From Planctomycetales bacterium (GTDB lineage Bacteria > Planctomycetota > Planctomycetia > Pirellulales > Lacipirellulaceae), in NCBI GenBank assembly GCA_020427155.1, contig JAGQOW010000003.1, positions 1 to 64,000 on the forward strand: a stretch of 64,000 bases of DNA, given 5' to 3'. Shown here piece after piece: positions 45,189 through 54,820 of the stretch (positions within the stretch are counted from its first letter, which is position 1; each line of letters starts with the position of its first letter). A program made the position numbers and the translations under genes. The notes under the pieces were generated by a model. The model had not been told where the DNA came from and ran no database searches. It was given only the letters and a program-made list of their open reading frames with translations.

Positions 45189-47564
45189 ATGGAGAGCGCT
45201 CGTAGAGTATCGGTAACGGTCGGCTTCACATTGGCCTGCCTGCTAGTGTCTTGCACCAGGCTCTTTGCGCAAGGTGTAGGGCTCGAGGCGGGACCCATTA
45301 CGGCCGAGCAGGTGCGCGCTGCAATCGACGGCGGCGTTAAGTATCTGCTTGACGAACAGAATGCCAATCGAGGGACCTGGAACGACATGGTCCAATATCC
45401 AGGAGGGGTGACCTCGTTGTGTACCCTTGCGCTGCTCAACGCCGGCGTCAAGCCGAGCCATCCCCAGATTCAGAAATCGCTCGCTGAATTGCGAAAACTG
45501 GAGCCGACGAGAACCTATAGCGTCGCGCTGCAAACGATGGTGCTAGCTACGGCTGAGCCTTTTCGAGATCAGGTTTTGATCCAACGCAACGTACGCTGGT
45601 TGGAAGAAACCCAGTTGGAAGGAGGGCTGTGGTCGTACCCAGGCGTTGATGGCGACAATAGTAACACACAGTTTGCTGTGCTGGCGTTGCACGAGGCCGA
45701 GCGGGCCGGGGCGACCGTCCAACTGGAAACTTGGGAAAAGGCAGCCGCTTACTGGAAGAGCTGCCAAAACCCCGACGGTTCTTGGGGCTACAAAGCAGGT
45801 TGGTCCGATGGGTTGGGGAGCATGACCTGCGCCGGAGTAGCCGCTACTGTGATTTGCGCCGGACACGTGAACAAGCCCAATGCTGAAGTGAAGGACAATT
45901 TGATCCAGTGCTGCCAGTCGCAGGAAGATGACGACTCGCTAGAGCGAGCGCTGGGTTGGCTTGGTCGAAACTTCTCGGTCAGCCGAAATCCAGGCCGGCG
46001 CGGCATGGGGCACATTTGGCATCTGTATTATCTCTATGGTTTGGAGCGCGTTGGCAGGCTTACCGCGAGGCGCTTGATTGGCGATCACGATTGGTATCGT
46101 GAAGGTGCGGAGTTCTTGGTTCGCCAGCAAGACGCGTTCAGCCGTCATTGGGAGGGTTCTGGTACGGCAGAGAACAATCCTCACGTTGCCACCGCGATGG
46201 CCTTGCTGTTTCTCTCTAAAGGCCGCCGACCTGTGCTGCTGGGCAAGTTGATGCATGGCCCTGAAGATGATTGGAACAATCACCGCAGCGACGTGGCCAA
46301 TCTCACTGCGCGCGCTGAGGAGTTGTGGGAAATCGATCTCACCTGGCAAGTCTTCGACCTTGGTTCCGCCACGGTGGACGATCTTCTGCAAGCGCCGGTG
46401 TTGTTTCTTAGTGGCAGTAAGTCGCCCGATTTGGTTGGTCAAGAGAGTAAGATGCGCGACTATCTGGATCGAGGAGGTTTCCTGTTTGCCGAGGCATGTT
46501 GCGTCGATGGAAGTCAGTTTGAGAAAGGCCTGCGCGAGTATCTCGATCGCGTGTTTCCCGAAAAAGAGTATCGACTGCGACGGGCCGGTCCCGAACATCC
46601 GCTTTGGCGAGTCGAAGAGTTGGTGCGCCCCGAGTCGCCCTATGTCGGCCGCTTATGGACCGTCGAGTATGGTTGCCGAACTTGCGTCGTGTTTTCCGAG
46701 ATTGATCTTTCGTGTTATTGGGAACTTTATGGACGAGGCCGCATTCGAGGCTTGCCCGATACGATTAAGTCACGATTGGCCGACGCCAATGCCATTGGCG
46801 TGAACGTGTTGGCCTACGCGACGAACCGTGACCCGAAGGGAAAAGAGGCGGCTTTTGTCGGAGTCGACAATATCGCCGATCTGAATACGGCCTCCAGCCG
46901 AGGAGTCATTCAGATTGCCAAGCTGCAGCATGGCGGAGGGTGCAACGACGCTCCGGGAGCGCTGGTCAATCTATTGCGGACAGCAGCCCAAGGAGATCTC
47001 AAACTGAGGGTGAGCACGACCGAGTTCCCGATTCGTGCTGATGACAAGAGCCTGTTTCAATTCCACTTGTCATTCATGCACGGTCGTCATGATTTCCGAT
47101 TCACCCCTGGCGAGCGAGAATCACTGCGTCGGTACCTGGAGAACGGAGGGACGTTGTTTGCGGATAGCATCTGTGCCAGCAAAGATTTCGCAGACGCCTT
47201 TCGACGCGAGATCCAGGCCGTGTTCCCCGACTTAAGTTTGCAACGAATCCCGGCAAGTGATTCTCTTTACAGCACAAGTACCGGGGGGTTTGACTTGAGG
47301 AAAGTCGATCGACGCGATCCTGTCGAGCAGGGGGCTGATCAGCCGATGCAAACCCGTGTTCGGCAGGTTGAGCCTGAACTCGAGGGGATTTCGATTGAGG
47401 GCCGCTGGGCAGTCATTTTTTCGCCCTACGATATCAGTTGTGCGCTGGAACAACATGAATCTCTGGAGTGCCGTGGATACACGCGGGCCGATGCGGCTCG
47501 TTTGGGCCTCAATGTGCTGATGTACTCGTTGAATCCGGACACCGAGGTGAATCAAGAGGAGTGA
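45189..47564 (+). CDS. Exported cyclase-fold protein with two DUF4159 domains
   Basis: 791 residues from ATG 45189. Signal peptide 1-28 (VGFTLACLLVSCTRLFAQ). Residues about 40-370 are a squalene/hopene-cyclase-like alpha/alpha toroid with repeats such as GLWSYPGVDGDNSNTQFAVL and CQNPDGSWGYK, but no DxDD motif is seen. Then two DUF4159-like units, near FLSGSKSPDLVGQESKMRDY and DFRFTPGERESLRRYLENGG, the second repeating the first. Divergent from moxR; DUF4159 genes commonly accompany MoxR-Bat operons. Confidence 0.8.
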   Translation: MESARRVSVTVGFTLACLLVSCTRLFAQGVGLEAGPITAEQVRAAIDGGVKYLLDEQNANRGTWNDMVQYPGGVTSLCTLALLNAGVKPSHPQIQKSLAELRKLEPTRTYSVALQTMVLATAEPFRDQVLIQRNVRWLEETQLEGGLWSYPGVDGDNSNTQFAVLALHEAERAGATVQLETWEKAAAYWKSCQNPDGSWGYKAGWSDGLGSMTCAGVAATVICAGHVNKPNAEVKDNLIQCCQSQEDDDSLERALGWLGRNFSVSRNPGRRGMGHIWHLYYLYGLERVGRLTARRLIGDHDWYREGAEFLVRQQDAFSRHWEGSGTAENNPHVATAMALLFLSKGRRPVLLGKLMHGPEDDWNNHRSDVANLTARAEELWEIDLTWQVFDLGSATVDDLLQAPVLFLSGSKSPDLVGQESKMRDYLDRGGFLFAEACCVDGSQFEKGLREYLDRVFPEKEYRLRRAGPEHPLWRVEELVRPESPYVGRLWTVEYGCRTCVVFSEIDLSCYWELYGRGRIRGLPDTIKSRLADANAIGVNVLAYATNRDPKGKEAAFVGVDNIADLNTASSRGVIQIAKLQHGGGCNDAPGALVNLLRTAAQGDLKLRVSTTEFPIRADDKSLFQFHLSFMHGRHDFRFTPGERESLRRYLENGGTLFADSICASKDFADAFRREIQAVFPDLSLQRIPASDSLYSTSTGGFDLRKVDRRDPVEQGADQPMQTRVRQVEPELEGISIEGRWAVIFSPYDISCALEQHESLECRGYTRADAARLGLNVLMYSLNPDTEVNQEE

Positions 47565-47586
47565 ATGACCGTGCTCGGCGGAATCC

Positions 47587-49878
47587 TCACCGATCGACCC
47601 ACTGGATCAACAAGGGCAAAATGACTAGATTTCCGACCAAGCCGCCAATCATCGAAAGACTCACCAAAGTGCCAAAGTAGATGGTCGGCACGAAATCGCT
47701 AAAGCAAAGAGTTGCAAATCCGATAACGAGTGCCAATGTGGCGAATACTGATGCGCGTCCCACCGTCGCTTGTACCGAACGAAGGGCCGTGGCAAGAGAC
47801 GCCCCTTCGCGGCGTTCTCGTTGGTAAGACAGCACGTAGTGAATCGAGCCATCGACCGACAAGCCGAGCGAGACGGCAGCGATCATCGCCGCTCCCATAT
47901 TAACTCGTACCCCAAGCCATCCCATTGCTCCAAAGAGCACGAGCACGGGCAAGGCATTGGGAACAAGCGTCACGAGTGCCAGACGCAGGCTGCGAAAGGC
48001 GAGAAACATCATTGCGGAAATGGCCGCAGCAGCTACACAAAAAGTTGTCCATTGATCGCGTAGCAGGCTTTCGACCAACTGGGCCAACAAGACGTAGTAG
48101 CCAGTCACTTGCGCTCCGGGCAATTCTTCGACTGCCAGTGTGCGAACGTGCTCGATCATTTGCATCTTTTCGGCGGTATCGAGTTGTTCGGGCGCACGAA
48201 GTAGGATTCGCACTTTTGGCTTGGTTTGACGGTCTCCTTCGGAGTAGACCGCGGCGACGAATTCGGGGATTCGACCCCGCACGAGAGCCAATCCTCCGCG
48301 GACGGCGAGTTCTGCGCCGAGGTCGAGTTGTCTCAGCCCTCCGCATCCCGCGTCGAGAATGTCGGCAATCGAAATGGCTTTGCTCAAGTTAGGTACTTCT
48401 GCCAGAAGTCGCGCTTCAAATTCGAGCAAATCCAGAGCGAAGTCCTTATCCAGCCGCTTTGGTGCAGTTATGAAGATATCCCACACTCCTGCGCCTTCGA
48501 AATGCTCTTCGACGAATCGGTAGCCTTCAATAAGTTCACTGTTCTGTCGGAAGTTGCGGGTGAACTGAGTTTCTAGAACCAGACGAGGACTTCCCGCGGC
48601 GATGACAGCTACTAGAGCCGCACTTGCCAGGAGCAGCGAACGGGAATGCTGCGTGGACCAGTCCAGCATGCGTTGCAGCGACAGCTGAAGAGTCTGTTCG
48701 TTTGCCACCTTGGTCCGCCCAGCAGAATTGCTTCCCGCCAATACGAGATAGGGAACGGCAAGTACAACGCTGACTAGGACCATCAAAGAGCCGAGCGCCA
48801 TCATCAACCCGAAGTCGTAGACGGGTCCGACGTGTGAGATCATCAGCGCGGCAAATCCGGCGGCATCGGTCAGACATGCGAAGAAGACAGGCACTACCAG
48901 GACACGACCTGCTTCGAGCAATGCTTGGACCGGCGCCAAGTCTCGTGATTGGGCGTCTCGATAGCGCACAATTACATGGACGACCGTTGCGACTCCCACA
49001 ACCGTGACGATCGCGGCTAACATCGAGCTGACAATGCTCAGTTGCAGACCTAGCAAGACAAGCAAACCGCGAGTAAGCGCCAGAGTCATCTGTACTACAA
49101 CCAACGGCAGTACCAGCCAACGCACCGATCGAAAGCAAATAGTAATCGTCAGCATTAGCAATAGAGTGCACCAGGTATTCAGCCGCTGACCATCAGCTTC
49201 CAGCAAATCGAAGGCTTCCTCGACAACCACGGGTTCGCCAACGATGGTTCCATTGTCATACAGCGAGAGAATTAAGCGGAGCTCTCGAAGTGTTTCACGG
49301 CGTGAAGCATTGCCGTCGGTTGGCCTTTCCAACAGGCAAACGATTCCCGCAACGTCGAGTTGTCGGTTATGCGTATATCCGACAAAAACTTCGCGCAGCA
49401 GTGCACCCCTCTGGGCATCCTCGAAGTTTGCCGCTTGAGGCGGATCGAGCAACGAAACAGTTGCCACGACGCCAGCTACCTTACGAATCTTAGCTGCCAG
49501 GTTGCCCAATCGCTCGAGACCTGCTGGGGATGACAGTTCCGGATCGGAATAGACTGCCAAGATGATATCATGCTGGCCAAACACCCGCTGTAATTCCAGA
49601 TACGTCGTACGAACTGGATCGTCTTCAGCAAACATATTTTCGATCGAACGATCGAGCGACAGCTGCCGACCGAACCAGGCAGCGGCAATCGATAGGATCA
49701 GCCCAGATGCGAACAACCATCCTCGTCGGTGGATCATCCATTCGAGAAGCCGGCGAGTGCGGGGATTGGAGATCAACGAGCGAGCTTTTCGATTGCGAAA
49801 CTGGTGAGTACAAGGAAGCGCAGTATCCGGGTTGTTACTGCTCGCTTCAACCGGTTGTGCGCAACTTTGGATTGGCAA
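47587..49878 (-). CDS. RND/MMPL-family exporter
   Basis: About 763 residues from TTG 49878; TTG 49776 or ATG 49737 are other starts and no ribosome site decides. Two matching halves, each with a membrane helix, a periplasmic loop and five or so helices (WLFASGLILSIAAAW; VRWLVLPLVVVQMTLALTRG; LFGAMGWLGVRVNMGAAMIA). The GLSVDGSIHYVLSYQRERREG segment is typical of the MMPL/HpnN-like RND exporters that move lipids or hopanoids. Energised by proton motive force. Confidence 0.85.
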   Translation of the reverse strand: MPIQSCAQPVEASSNNPDTALPCTHQFRNRKARSLISNPRTRRLLEWMIHRRGWLFASGLILSIAAAWFGRQLSLDRSIENMFAEDDPVRTTYLELQRVFGQHDIILAVYSDPELSSPAGLERLGNLAAKIRKVAGVVATVSLLDPPQAANFEDAQRGALLREVFVGYTHNRQLDVAGIVCLLERPTDGNASRRETLRELRLILSLYDNGTIVGEPVVVEEAFDLLEADGQRLNTWCTLLLMLTITICFRSVRWLVLPLVVVQMTLALTRGLLVLLGLQLSIVSSMLAAIVTVVGVATVVHVIVRYRDAQSRDLAPVQALLEAGRVLVVPVFFACLTDAAGFAALMISHVGPVYDFGLMMALGSLMVLVSVVLAVPYLVLAGSNSAGRTKVANEQTLQLSLQRMLDWSTQHSRSLLLASAALVAVIAAGSPRLVLETQFTRNFRQNSELIEGYRFVEEHFEGAGVWDIFITAPKRLDKDFALDLLEFEARLLAEVPNLSKAISIADILDAGCGGLRQLDLGAELAVRGGLALVRGRIPEFVAAVYSEGDRQTKPKVRILLRAPEQLDTAEKMQMIEHVRTLAVEELPGAQVTGYYVLLAQLVESLLRDQWTTFCVAAAAISAMMFLAFRSLRLALVTLVPNALPVLVLFGAMGWLGVRVNMGAAMIAAVSLGLSVDGSIHYVLSYQRERREGASLATALRSVQATVGRASVFATLALVIGFATLCFSDFVPTIYFGTLVSLSMIGGLVGNLVILPLLIQWVDR

Positions 49879-50214
49879 AGCGCTGCAGCTAGCGACTTGT
49901 CGAATTGCCTACCGTTGGCGGTTGGCAGGACTCAAAATCGAAGCTTGGCACTTCGTGTTTTATGCTAGCGTGCTGAATTCCATGTTACTTGTGGTGTAAG
50001 ATGTTGCGAGACAAAGGCTTACGAGCCGAGCGCGGGTGTGGAAGGCGGCTTGACCCCCACACAGAACCGCACCTATAATCCCCGCCCCAAATTTGAGGGG
50101 GCTCACTTTTCGTAACTCATAGCCCTGCTTGTTGTTGTGCGCGGTTAGCTACTTAGGCTGAGTCGAATCGGACTTTGTTCGTTCGACTCGTATGCGCGAC
50201 ATCCAGGAAGAGAA
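49879..50214. other. Intergenic region with a strong plus-strand promoter
   Basis: 336 bases between the divergent RND and LptD-like genes. The only clear element is the promoter at 50050-50079; the rest, including GC-rich stretches around 50027-50047, holds no convincing gene. Confidence 0.5.
50050..50079 (+). promoter_or_regulatory. Sigma-70 promoter of the lptD-like gene
   Basis: TTGACC (50050-50055), 18-base spacer, TATAAT (50074-50079). Leader of about 130 bases before the start at 50215. Confidence 0.75.
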
Positions 50215-53200
50215 TTGCTGATCACCTCGCGAAGATCATCGCGTTGCTCGCCGTTGGTCCGCTTTTGGCGGTTAGGATTGCACTGCGCGCGTTCTGTTCT
50301 CTCGGCAGCAATCATCGTGGCAATCTTAACTCTGCGATGTTGGTCTAGCGACATTGGGATCGTGCAGTCGGATCCGACGCTACCGATTACTGTATCGGCC
50401 GATGGGTGTTCTCGTTGGCAGCAAGGTGAATACGAGGTCTATCATCTCCGGGGCAACTGCTATCTCAACCAAGGTTTGACTTATGCGCGTGCTCCTGAGG
50501 CAGTGGTTTGGGTCGACCGCCCCGAGACGTCCGATGAACCTACCAAGATGCTTGTCTACTTTGAGGGAACAAACGATAGTCGGGTATGCGTTGACTATCG
50601 AAACGTTTCCACAGGCGATCGAGGCCAGAAGACTTTGGGGCAGGAGGAAGCGTCGACCTGGTTCCAGCGGTTCACTACGCTATCGTCGATAAGATTCAGG
50701 CTACCTGCAACAACCCAGGAGCCAGCGACTCGGCCGGCGATTTACGATCGCGGACTTGCCCAATTCGATCCACAGCGACGTAGGCAGCTGCTGCTTGCCC
50801 AGTTCACCGAGTTTGCACCAGCACCCGATCCGATTCAAACGCTGCCCCCTGGAATGCGCAGCATCCAGCTGTCGCCGCGCAACGACTCTTCGCCCGCGAT
50901 TGATTCCAAGCCCCAACCCGACGGTGGTCGGGTGACGGTCGTTTCTGGTGGTATTCGCGTCTTGGTAGAAGGATTGCCTGCAACCGATGTTCCTTCGGCA
51001 TTTGGCCCGATAGGCATTGTGGATATTAGTACCGATCGGGCGGTGATCTGGACGGCGGGCAGCGATCTTGGCTTTGGCGGCCAGAGCGTGCAAACGCAAG
51101 ATACGCCCTTGGAAATTTACATGGAGGGGAACATCGAGTTCCGCCAGGGCGATCGCGTTGTCTACGCCGACCGCATGTTCTATGACATCCGTCGCCAGGT
51201 GGGTGTGATACTCAACGCTGAGCTGCTCACCCCTTTGCCTATGGTCGACGGGTACGAGTATCAAGGGCTGGTCCGACTACGCGCCGCTGCCATTCGCCAG
51301 ATCGACCAGTCGCACTTTTCTGCTACCAACGCATTGATCACCACCAGCCGACTGGAAGAACCAACCTATCACTTTGGCGCCAACGAGATTGCTTTTGAGG
51401 ACATTCAAACCCAGGTGTTCGATCCGCGCACTGGCGAGCCGTTAGTCGACCATCGTCAGATGGCTGAGAGTCGTGGGAACTTCGTCTATGTACGCGGCAT
51501 CCCCGTATTCTACTGGCCCACGTTCGCCACCGACCTGAGGAAACCTTCCTTCTTTATCGACGGGGTGCGCGTCGGCAGCGATCGCGTTTTCGGTACTCAA
51601 GTGGCGACCGATTTGGATGCCTATCAATTGTTCGGCATCCGCAATGCTCCGCAGGGAACCGATTGGGGGTTGAGTATCGACTATTTGAGCGATCGTGGTA
51701 TCGGGCATGGCACTACGTTCGAGTACAATCGGCCCGACTTCTTAGGATTCAACGGACAGGCGAATGGCCAGTGGGATTCTTGGGGAATCTCGGACGAGGG
51801 ACTCGACAACTTGGGCTTTGGCCGACGCACGATTGTTCCAGAGAAGGACTATCGGTTTCGGCTGTTTGGCCAGCATCGCCAGCGGCTACAAAGCGGTTGG
51901 GAGCTGACGGGCGAGCTTGGTTGGACGAGCGACCGCACGTTTCTCGAACAGTACTACGAGAGCGAGTGGGATGAGCAGCCCGACCCGCGTACCGGACTGC
52001 GGCTTAAGCGTCTGGCCGACAATCGTTCGCTGTCGATCGAAGCCAATGCCCAAGTCAACGAGTTCTTTACCGAGACCCAGTGGCTGCCGCGCGCCGACCA
52101 CTACTGGCTGGGTGAATCGTTGTTTGGCGATCGGTTGACCTGGTTCGAACATTCCCAGGCGGCGTATGCAAATATCAATATTGCCGACACACCAACCAAT
52201 GCGACCTTGGCTGGCCAATTCAGCTTGCTGCCCTGGGAAGAAGTGATTCCCGGATCCGGCATCCCGATTTCTGGCAACGGAGAGCGACTCGTAACTCGCC
52301 AGGAAATCGACTTGCCGCTTAGCCTGGGACCGGTAAAGGTGGTGCCTTTTGCATTGGGCGAACTGGCCCATTGGGGCGAAGCGCTCGACGGCGATGACAT
52401 CCAACGTGCTTTCATTCACACGGGGGTGCGCGCCAGCGTGCCGTTCTGGGCGGCATTTCCCGAGGTCCAAGACTCGCTGTTCAACCTCAACGGACTGGCT
52501 CACAAGGTGGTCTTCGATGCCGAGCTTTCTTATGCCGATGCAAATCAAGATTTAGTCGATCTCCCGCTTTACGACCCGTTGGATGACACTTCAATCATCG
52601 AAATGCGGCGTCGTGTGCTCAATGGGACGCTCGCACCTACGATCACCAGTCTCAAATTCGATCCGCGACTCTATGCTTTTCGATCTGGTATTCAAGGCAC
52701 TGTCACCTCGCCTACGACCGAGATTGCTGACGATCTCATGGCTCTTAGAATGGGGATGCGGCATCGCTGGCAAACCAAACGTGGCGGACCCGGACGACAG
52801 CACATCGTCGACTGGTTAACTATCGACTCCAACGCAACATGGTTTCCCAATGATTCGCGTGACAACTTTGGCCAGGATATCGGACTCGTCGATTACGACC
52901 TGCGTTGGCATCTAGGAGACCGGTTTACGATTGTCTCTGACGGAGCGGCTGACTTCTTTGGCGATGGCCTGCGTACGATCTCAGGCGGTGTGCTGCTCAA
53001 TCGCCCATCGCGTGGCAATGCCTACGTCGGGCTGCGATCGATCAACGGACCGATCGAAAGCAATGTGCTGATGGGAAGTTACAGTTATCGGATGAGTCCG
53101 AAATGGATTTCTACGGCAGGTGCTACCTTCGATCTGAGCGATACGGGCAGCATTGGCCAGTCTTTCTCGATGACGCGAGTGGGCGAATCGTTGCTGGTGA

Positions 53201-53340
53201 CGATGGGTATCAACGCCGATACCGGCAAAGACAACATAGGCATCCGATTCCTGGTCGAGCCGCGATTCTTGCCCAAGCTTCGGCTGACCAGCATGACCGG
53301 CATCGAGGTACCGCCTGCAGGAGCCTTTGGACTGGAATAA
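50215..53340 (+). CDS. lptD: LptD/OstA-like outer-membrane LPS assembly protein
   Basis: 1041 residues from TTG 50215 with AGGAAGAG in front. N-terminal hydrophobic segment (about 25-45), then an LptA/OstA-like part with repeated RVTVVSGGIRVLVEG, LEIYMEGNIEFRQGDRVVYADRM and SRGNFVYVRGIPVFYWPTF, and a large C-terminal beta barrel. LptD inserts LPS in the outer leaflet. Its presence supports a gram-negative style envelope for this planctomycete. The stop overlaps the DgkA-like start by one base. Confidence 0.75.
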   Translation: MLITSRRSSRCSPLVRFWRLGLHCARSVLSAAIIVAILTLRCWSSDIGIVQSDPTLPITVSADGCSRWQQGEYEVYHLRGNCYLNQGLTYARAPEAVVWVDRPETSDEPTKMLVYFEGTNDSRVCVDYRNVSTGDRGQKTLGQEEASTWFQRFTTLSSIRFRLPATTQEPATRPAIYDRGLAQFDPQRRRQLLLAQFTEFAPAPDPIQTLPPGMRSIQLSPRNDSSPAIDSKPQPDGGRVTVVSGGIRVLVEGLPATDVPSAFGPIGIVDISTDRAVIWTAGSDLGFGGQSVQTQDTPLEIYMEGNIEFRQGDRVVYADRMFYDIRRQVGVILNAELLTPLPMVDGYEYQGLVRLRAAAIRQIDQSHFSATNALITTSRLEEPTYHFGANEIAFEDIQTQVFDPRTGEPLVDHRQMAESRGNFVYVRGIPVFYWPTFATDLRKPSFFIDGVRVGSDRVFGTQVATDLDAYQLFGIRNAPQGTDWGLSIDYLSDRGIGHGTTFEYNRPDFLGFNGQANGQWDSWGISDEGLDNLGFGRRTIVPEKDYRFRLFGQHRQRLQSGWELTGELGWTSDRTFLEQYYESEWDEQPDPRTGLRLKRLADNRSLSIEANAQVNEFFTETQWLPRADHYWLGESLFGDRLTWFEHSQAAYANINIADTPTNATLAGQFSLLPWEEVIPGSGIPISGNGERLVTRQEIDLPLSLGPVKVVPFALGELAHWGEALDGDDIQRAFIHTGVRASVPFWAAFPEVQDSLFNLNGLAHKVVFDAELSYADANQDLVDLPLYDPLDDTSIIEMRRRVLNGTLAPTITSLKFDPRLYAFRSGIQGTVTSPTTEIADDLMALRMGMRHRWQTKRGGPGRQHIVDWLTIDSNATWFPNDSRDNFGQDIGLVDYDLRWHLGDRFTIVSDGAADFFGDGLRTISGGVLLNRPSRGNAYVGLRSINGPIESNVLMGSYSYRMSPKWISTAGATFDLSDTGSIGQSFSMTRVGESLLVTMGINADTGKDNIGIRFLVEPRFLPKLRLTSMTGIEVPPAGAFGLE

Positions 53341-53756
53341 TGGCAAACGACTTTTCACCTGTTCCCGACGAAGTGGACGAACCGTTTCGTAAGAACCAGA
53401 GTTGGGTGAAGCGCTTTGCCGTGGCTTGCCGAGGAGTCAAGGTGGCAGTCCGTCTGGAGGCAAGTTTCTTTGTCCATCTGTTTGTCGCGGCGATAGTCTT
53501 GCTTGCCGGCGCAGTGTTGGGCATTGCACGATGGGAGTGGTGTTTGGTGGTCCTCTGCATTGCGGCAGCGCTGAGCGCCGAGCTTTTCAACACCTCGATC
53601 GAGCGGATTGCCAGGGTCGTTACTCGCCAGGAAAACCCAGAGATCCGCGACGCTCTTGATACGGCCAGCGGGGCCGTCTTGGTGGTGGCACTCGGTTCAG
53701 CAATCATTGGTCTGCTCGTATTTGGTACTCGCGCCGCTGCAATGCTTGGGTACTAG
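53340..53756 (+). CDS. dgkA: Diacylglycerol kinase
   Basis: 138 residues, start in a TAATG junction with the LptD-like gene. Three TM helices (about 38-60, 62-78, 108-128). DgkA motif E-x2-NTSIE around 85-90, followed by IRDALDTASGAVL. Phosphorylates diacylglycerol to recycle lipid head groups. Slightly longer than E. coli DgkA because of a hydrophilic N terminus. Confidence 0.8.
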   Translation: MANDFSPVPDEVDEPFRKNQSWVKRFAVACRGVKVAVRLEASFFVHLFVAAIVLLAGAVLGIARWEWCLVVLCIAAALSAELFNTSIERIARVVTRQENPEIRDALDTASGAVLVVALGSAIIGLLVFGTRAAAMLGY

Positions 53757-53929
53757 CCCAGATCGATTCAACCATTGATCCGGCCAGGCACGGCCACCCT
53801 TTGCCGCCGCCGATTCTTCTGGCGACTTGTATTTCGCGCGAGTTGATCCCCATAATCTATTGACCGTGGAGCGGGTTCATCAACTGCGCCGCCTTCGATC
53901 AGGACCAACAATAACCAAGGTGCAACCTA

Positions 53930-54817
53930 ATGACGACTTATAATCGACGAGAGTTTATTCGAACTTCGAGTGCCGCGGTGTTATCCGGCGCTGTGGCTGC
54001 TTCTTTCGGCGGCCCATGCTTCTCTCAGGATGCGTTGGGCGAGGCGCAGATAGCAATGCGATTGGGGCTAGTTACTTACAACTGGGGCAAGGACTGGGAC
54101 CTGCCGACTGTGATTGCCAATTGTTCAGCGACCCGTTTCGAGGGAGTGGAGCTTCGCTCGACGCACAAGCACGGCGTGGAAATCACACTCGACCAGGCGG
54201 CAAGAAAAGAAGTGGCCAAGCGATTTGCCGACTCCGATGTCGAACTGGTCGGTCTGGGCTCGGCTTGCGACTACCACTCGCCTGATCCGGCCGAGTTGAA
54301 GGCCAATATTGAAGAAACAAAAGCGTTTGTGCGGCTTTGTCACGATCTGGGCGGCGGCGGCGTCAAGGTGCGGCCCAACGGACTGCCAGAGGAAGTGCCA
54401 GTGGCAAAGACGCTTGAGCAAATCGGCCGCGCTCTCCACGAAGTCGCCGAATTTGGCGCCGACCATGGTGTTGCTATTCGTGTCGAAGTCCACGGCAGGG
54501 GAACGAGCGAACTACCGCACATGAAAACCATCATGGACCATGCCGATCACGAGAATGCCTATGTCTGTTGGAATTGCAATGCCCAGGACTTGCAAGGGGA
54601 TGGCCTGGAGCACAACTTCCGGTTGGTTGCCGAGAAGATCAACACGGTGCATATTCACGATCTTCGCGGCGATCAATACCCTTGGAACCTGTTGTTCAGT
54701 CTACTTAAGGGCCAGAAGTTCTCGGGCTGGACGCTCTTGGAAGACGGCGCGGTGCCCGAGAACATCGTGGCTGCGATGCACGAGAATCGGAAGCTCTGGG
54801 AGCAACTGGCGGGCTAG
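53930..54817 (+). CDS. Tat-exported TIM-barrel sugar isomerase/epimerase family protein
   Basis: 295 residues. Twin-arginine signal NRREFIRTSSAAVLSGAVAAS at the N terminus, cleavage around 32. Body of AP-endonuclease-2/xylose-isomerase type: RLGLVTYNWGKDWDLP, FEGVELRSTHKHG, GVKVRPNG and IRVEVHGRGTSELPH, VHIHDLRG. Metal ligands Glu, His and Asp are plausible there. Exported by Tat and so probably periplasmic. Planctomycetes have many such genes. Confidence 0.8.
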   Translation: MTTYNRREFIRTSSAAVLSGAVAASFGGPCFSQDALGEAQIAMRLGLVTYNWGKDWDLPTVIANCSATRFEGVELRSTHKHGVEITLDQAARKEVAKRFADSDVELVGLGSACDYHSPDPAELKANIEETKAFVRLCHDLGGGGVKVRPNGLPEEVPVAKTLEQIGRALHEVAEFGADHGVAIRVEVHGRGTSELPHMKTIMDHADHENAYVCWNCNAQDLQGDGLEHNFRLVAEKINTVHIHDLRGDQYPWNLLFSLLKGQKFSGWTLLEDGAVPENIVAAMHENRKLWEQLAG

Positions 54818-54820
54818 CCG

